NCBI GenBank assembly: GCA_021158735.1
Contig: JAGGUC010000088.1
Location: forward strand, 1-5,318
Reading direction: 5' to 3'
DNA from: Desulfurococcales archaeon
GTDB lineage: Archaea > Thermoproteota > Thermoprotei_A > Sulfolobales > NBVN01
Length of the DNA: 5,318 nt
A program made the position numbers and the translations under genes. The notes under the pieces were generated by a model. That model ran no database searches. It was not told the origin of the DNA and saw only the letters and a list, made by a program, of their open reading frames with translations. Below, one piece after another: positions 5,210-5,318 of the stretch (positions are counted from its first letter, which is position 1; each line of letters opens with the position of its first letter).

Positions 5210-5233
5210 GAGTGAGTTATCCTATGAGTGGGT

Positions 5234-5318
5234 GCCGCGGTAGTATAGCCCGGCCAAGTATGCGGGCCTTTCGAGCAATTCCTGCGTGGATAGCCCGTGA
5301 CCCGGGTTCAAATCCCGG
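5234..5318 (+). tRNA. tRNA-Glu(UUC), with intron, cut by the window end
   Basis: Acceptor GCCGCGG (5234-5240), then TA, D arm GTAT-loop-GTAT (5243-5261 region), anticodon stem CGGGC (5263-5267) with loop CTTTCG/A and anticodon TTC at 5270-5272, stem partner GCCCG (5293-5297), variable TGAC, and T arm CCGGG-TTCAAAT-CCCGG ending at the last base of the window. The acceptor 3' strand (expected CCGCGGC), discriminator and possible CCA lie beyond the edge. The anticodon UUC reads GAA/GAG as Glu. U34 of this tRNA is a classical target of the Elp3/Trm9 modification pathway in eukaryotes, and elp3 is the divergent neighbour. Confidence 0.97.
5274..5291 (+). other. 18-base tRNA intron at position 37/38
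   Basis: Removal of these 18 bases restores a 7-base anticodon loop and a perfect CGGGC/GCCCG stem. Because AGC is repeated at both ends, the cut can be placed at four equivalent positions; 37/38 is chosen as the canonical one. The fold supports it: GCA (5275-5277) pairs with TGC (5283-5285) as the intron helix. The next four bases, GTGG, face CTTT of the loop as a weak central helix (one C-G, two G-U, one U-U mismatch), and AT/A forms the second bulge. This is a relaxed bulge-helix-bulge for the archaeal splicing endonuclease. Confidence 0.88.

Overview
The window looks like a hyperthermophilic Thermoproteota (crenarchaeal) chromosome carrying the right end of an integrated genetic element. 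The evidence for an archaeal crenarchaeote is an archaeal Elp3, an SSV-type integrase, CCA-encoding tRNA sequence, a tRNA with a small intron at the canonical 37/38 position, GTG/TTG starts and TATA boxes close to start codons. The exact genus cannot be fixed from the sequence; a Desulfurococcales-like host is a guess.

Bases 1-2469 are read as the end of an integrated virus or plasmid. From left to right it holds a repeat-dense non-coding zone (1-538) with two different iteron families, a two-gene leftward unit for small membrane proteins (539-1301), a 150-base intergenic stretch with a short direct repeat, and the C-terminal catalytic part of an SSV-type tyrosine recombinase, int(C) (1453-2391, minus strand). 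The integrase frame runs without a stop into a 56-base copy of the 3' part of a tRNA-Leu(GAG) gene (2414-2469), which has no 5' half. This is the arrangement left when an SSV-type element integrates: the attP lies inside int, so integration cuts the gene in two. The intact tRNA-Leu and the int(N) piece should lie to the left, outside the window.

Bases 2470-5318 are host chromosome. A small unrecognised protein gene (minus) is divergent from a Trm9-like SAM methyltransferase gene (plus). That gene is convergent, with only 24 bases between, with elp3 (minus). elp3 in turn is divergent from an intron-containing tRNA-Glu(UUC) gene that runs off the window end. Elp3 makes the cm5 group on wobble U34 and Trm9-type enzymes methyl-esterify it to mcm5. 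tRNA-Glu(UUC) is a classical substrate of this pathway in eukaryotes. Two consecutive enzymes and a candidate substrate therefore sit within 2.4 kb. This is the clearest functional grouping in the window.

The less understood part is the left 500 bases: seven copies of ATATGCCCTTTT, partly inside a perfectly repeated 104-base block with 161-base period, followed at once by six copies of TTTCTTAG around a perfect 16-base palindrome. It is a good candidate for the replication origin, partition site or main control region of the element.
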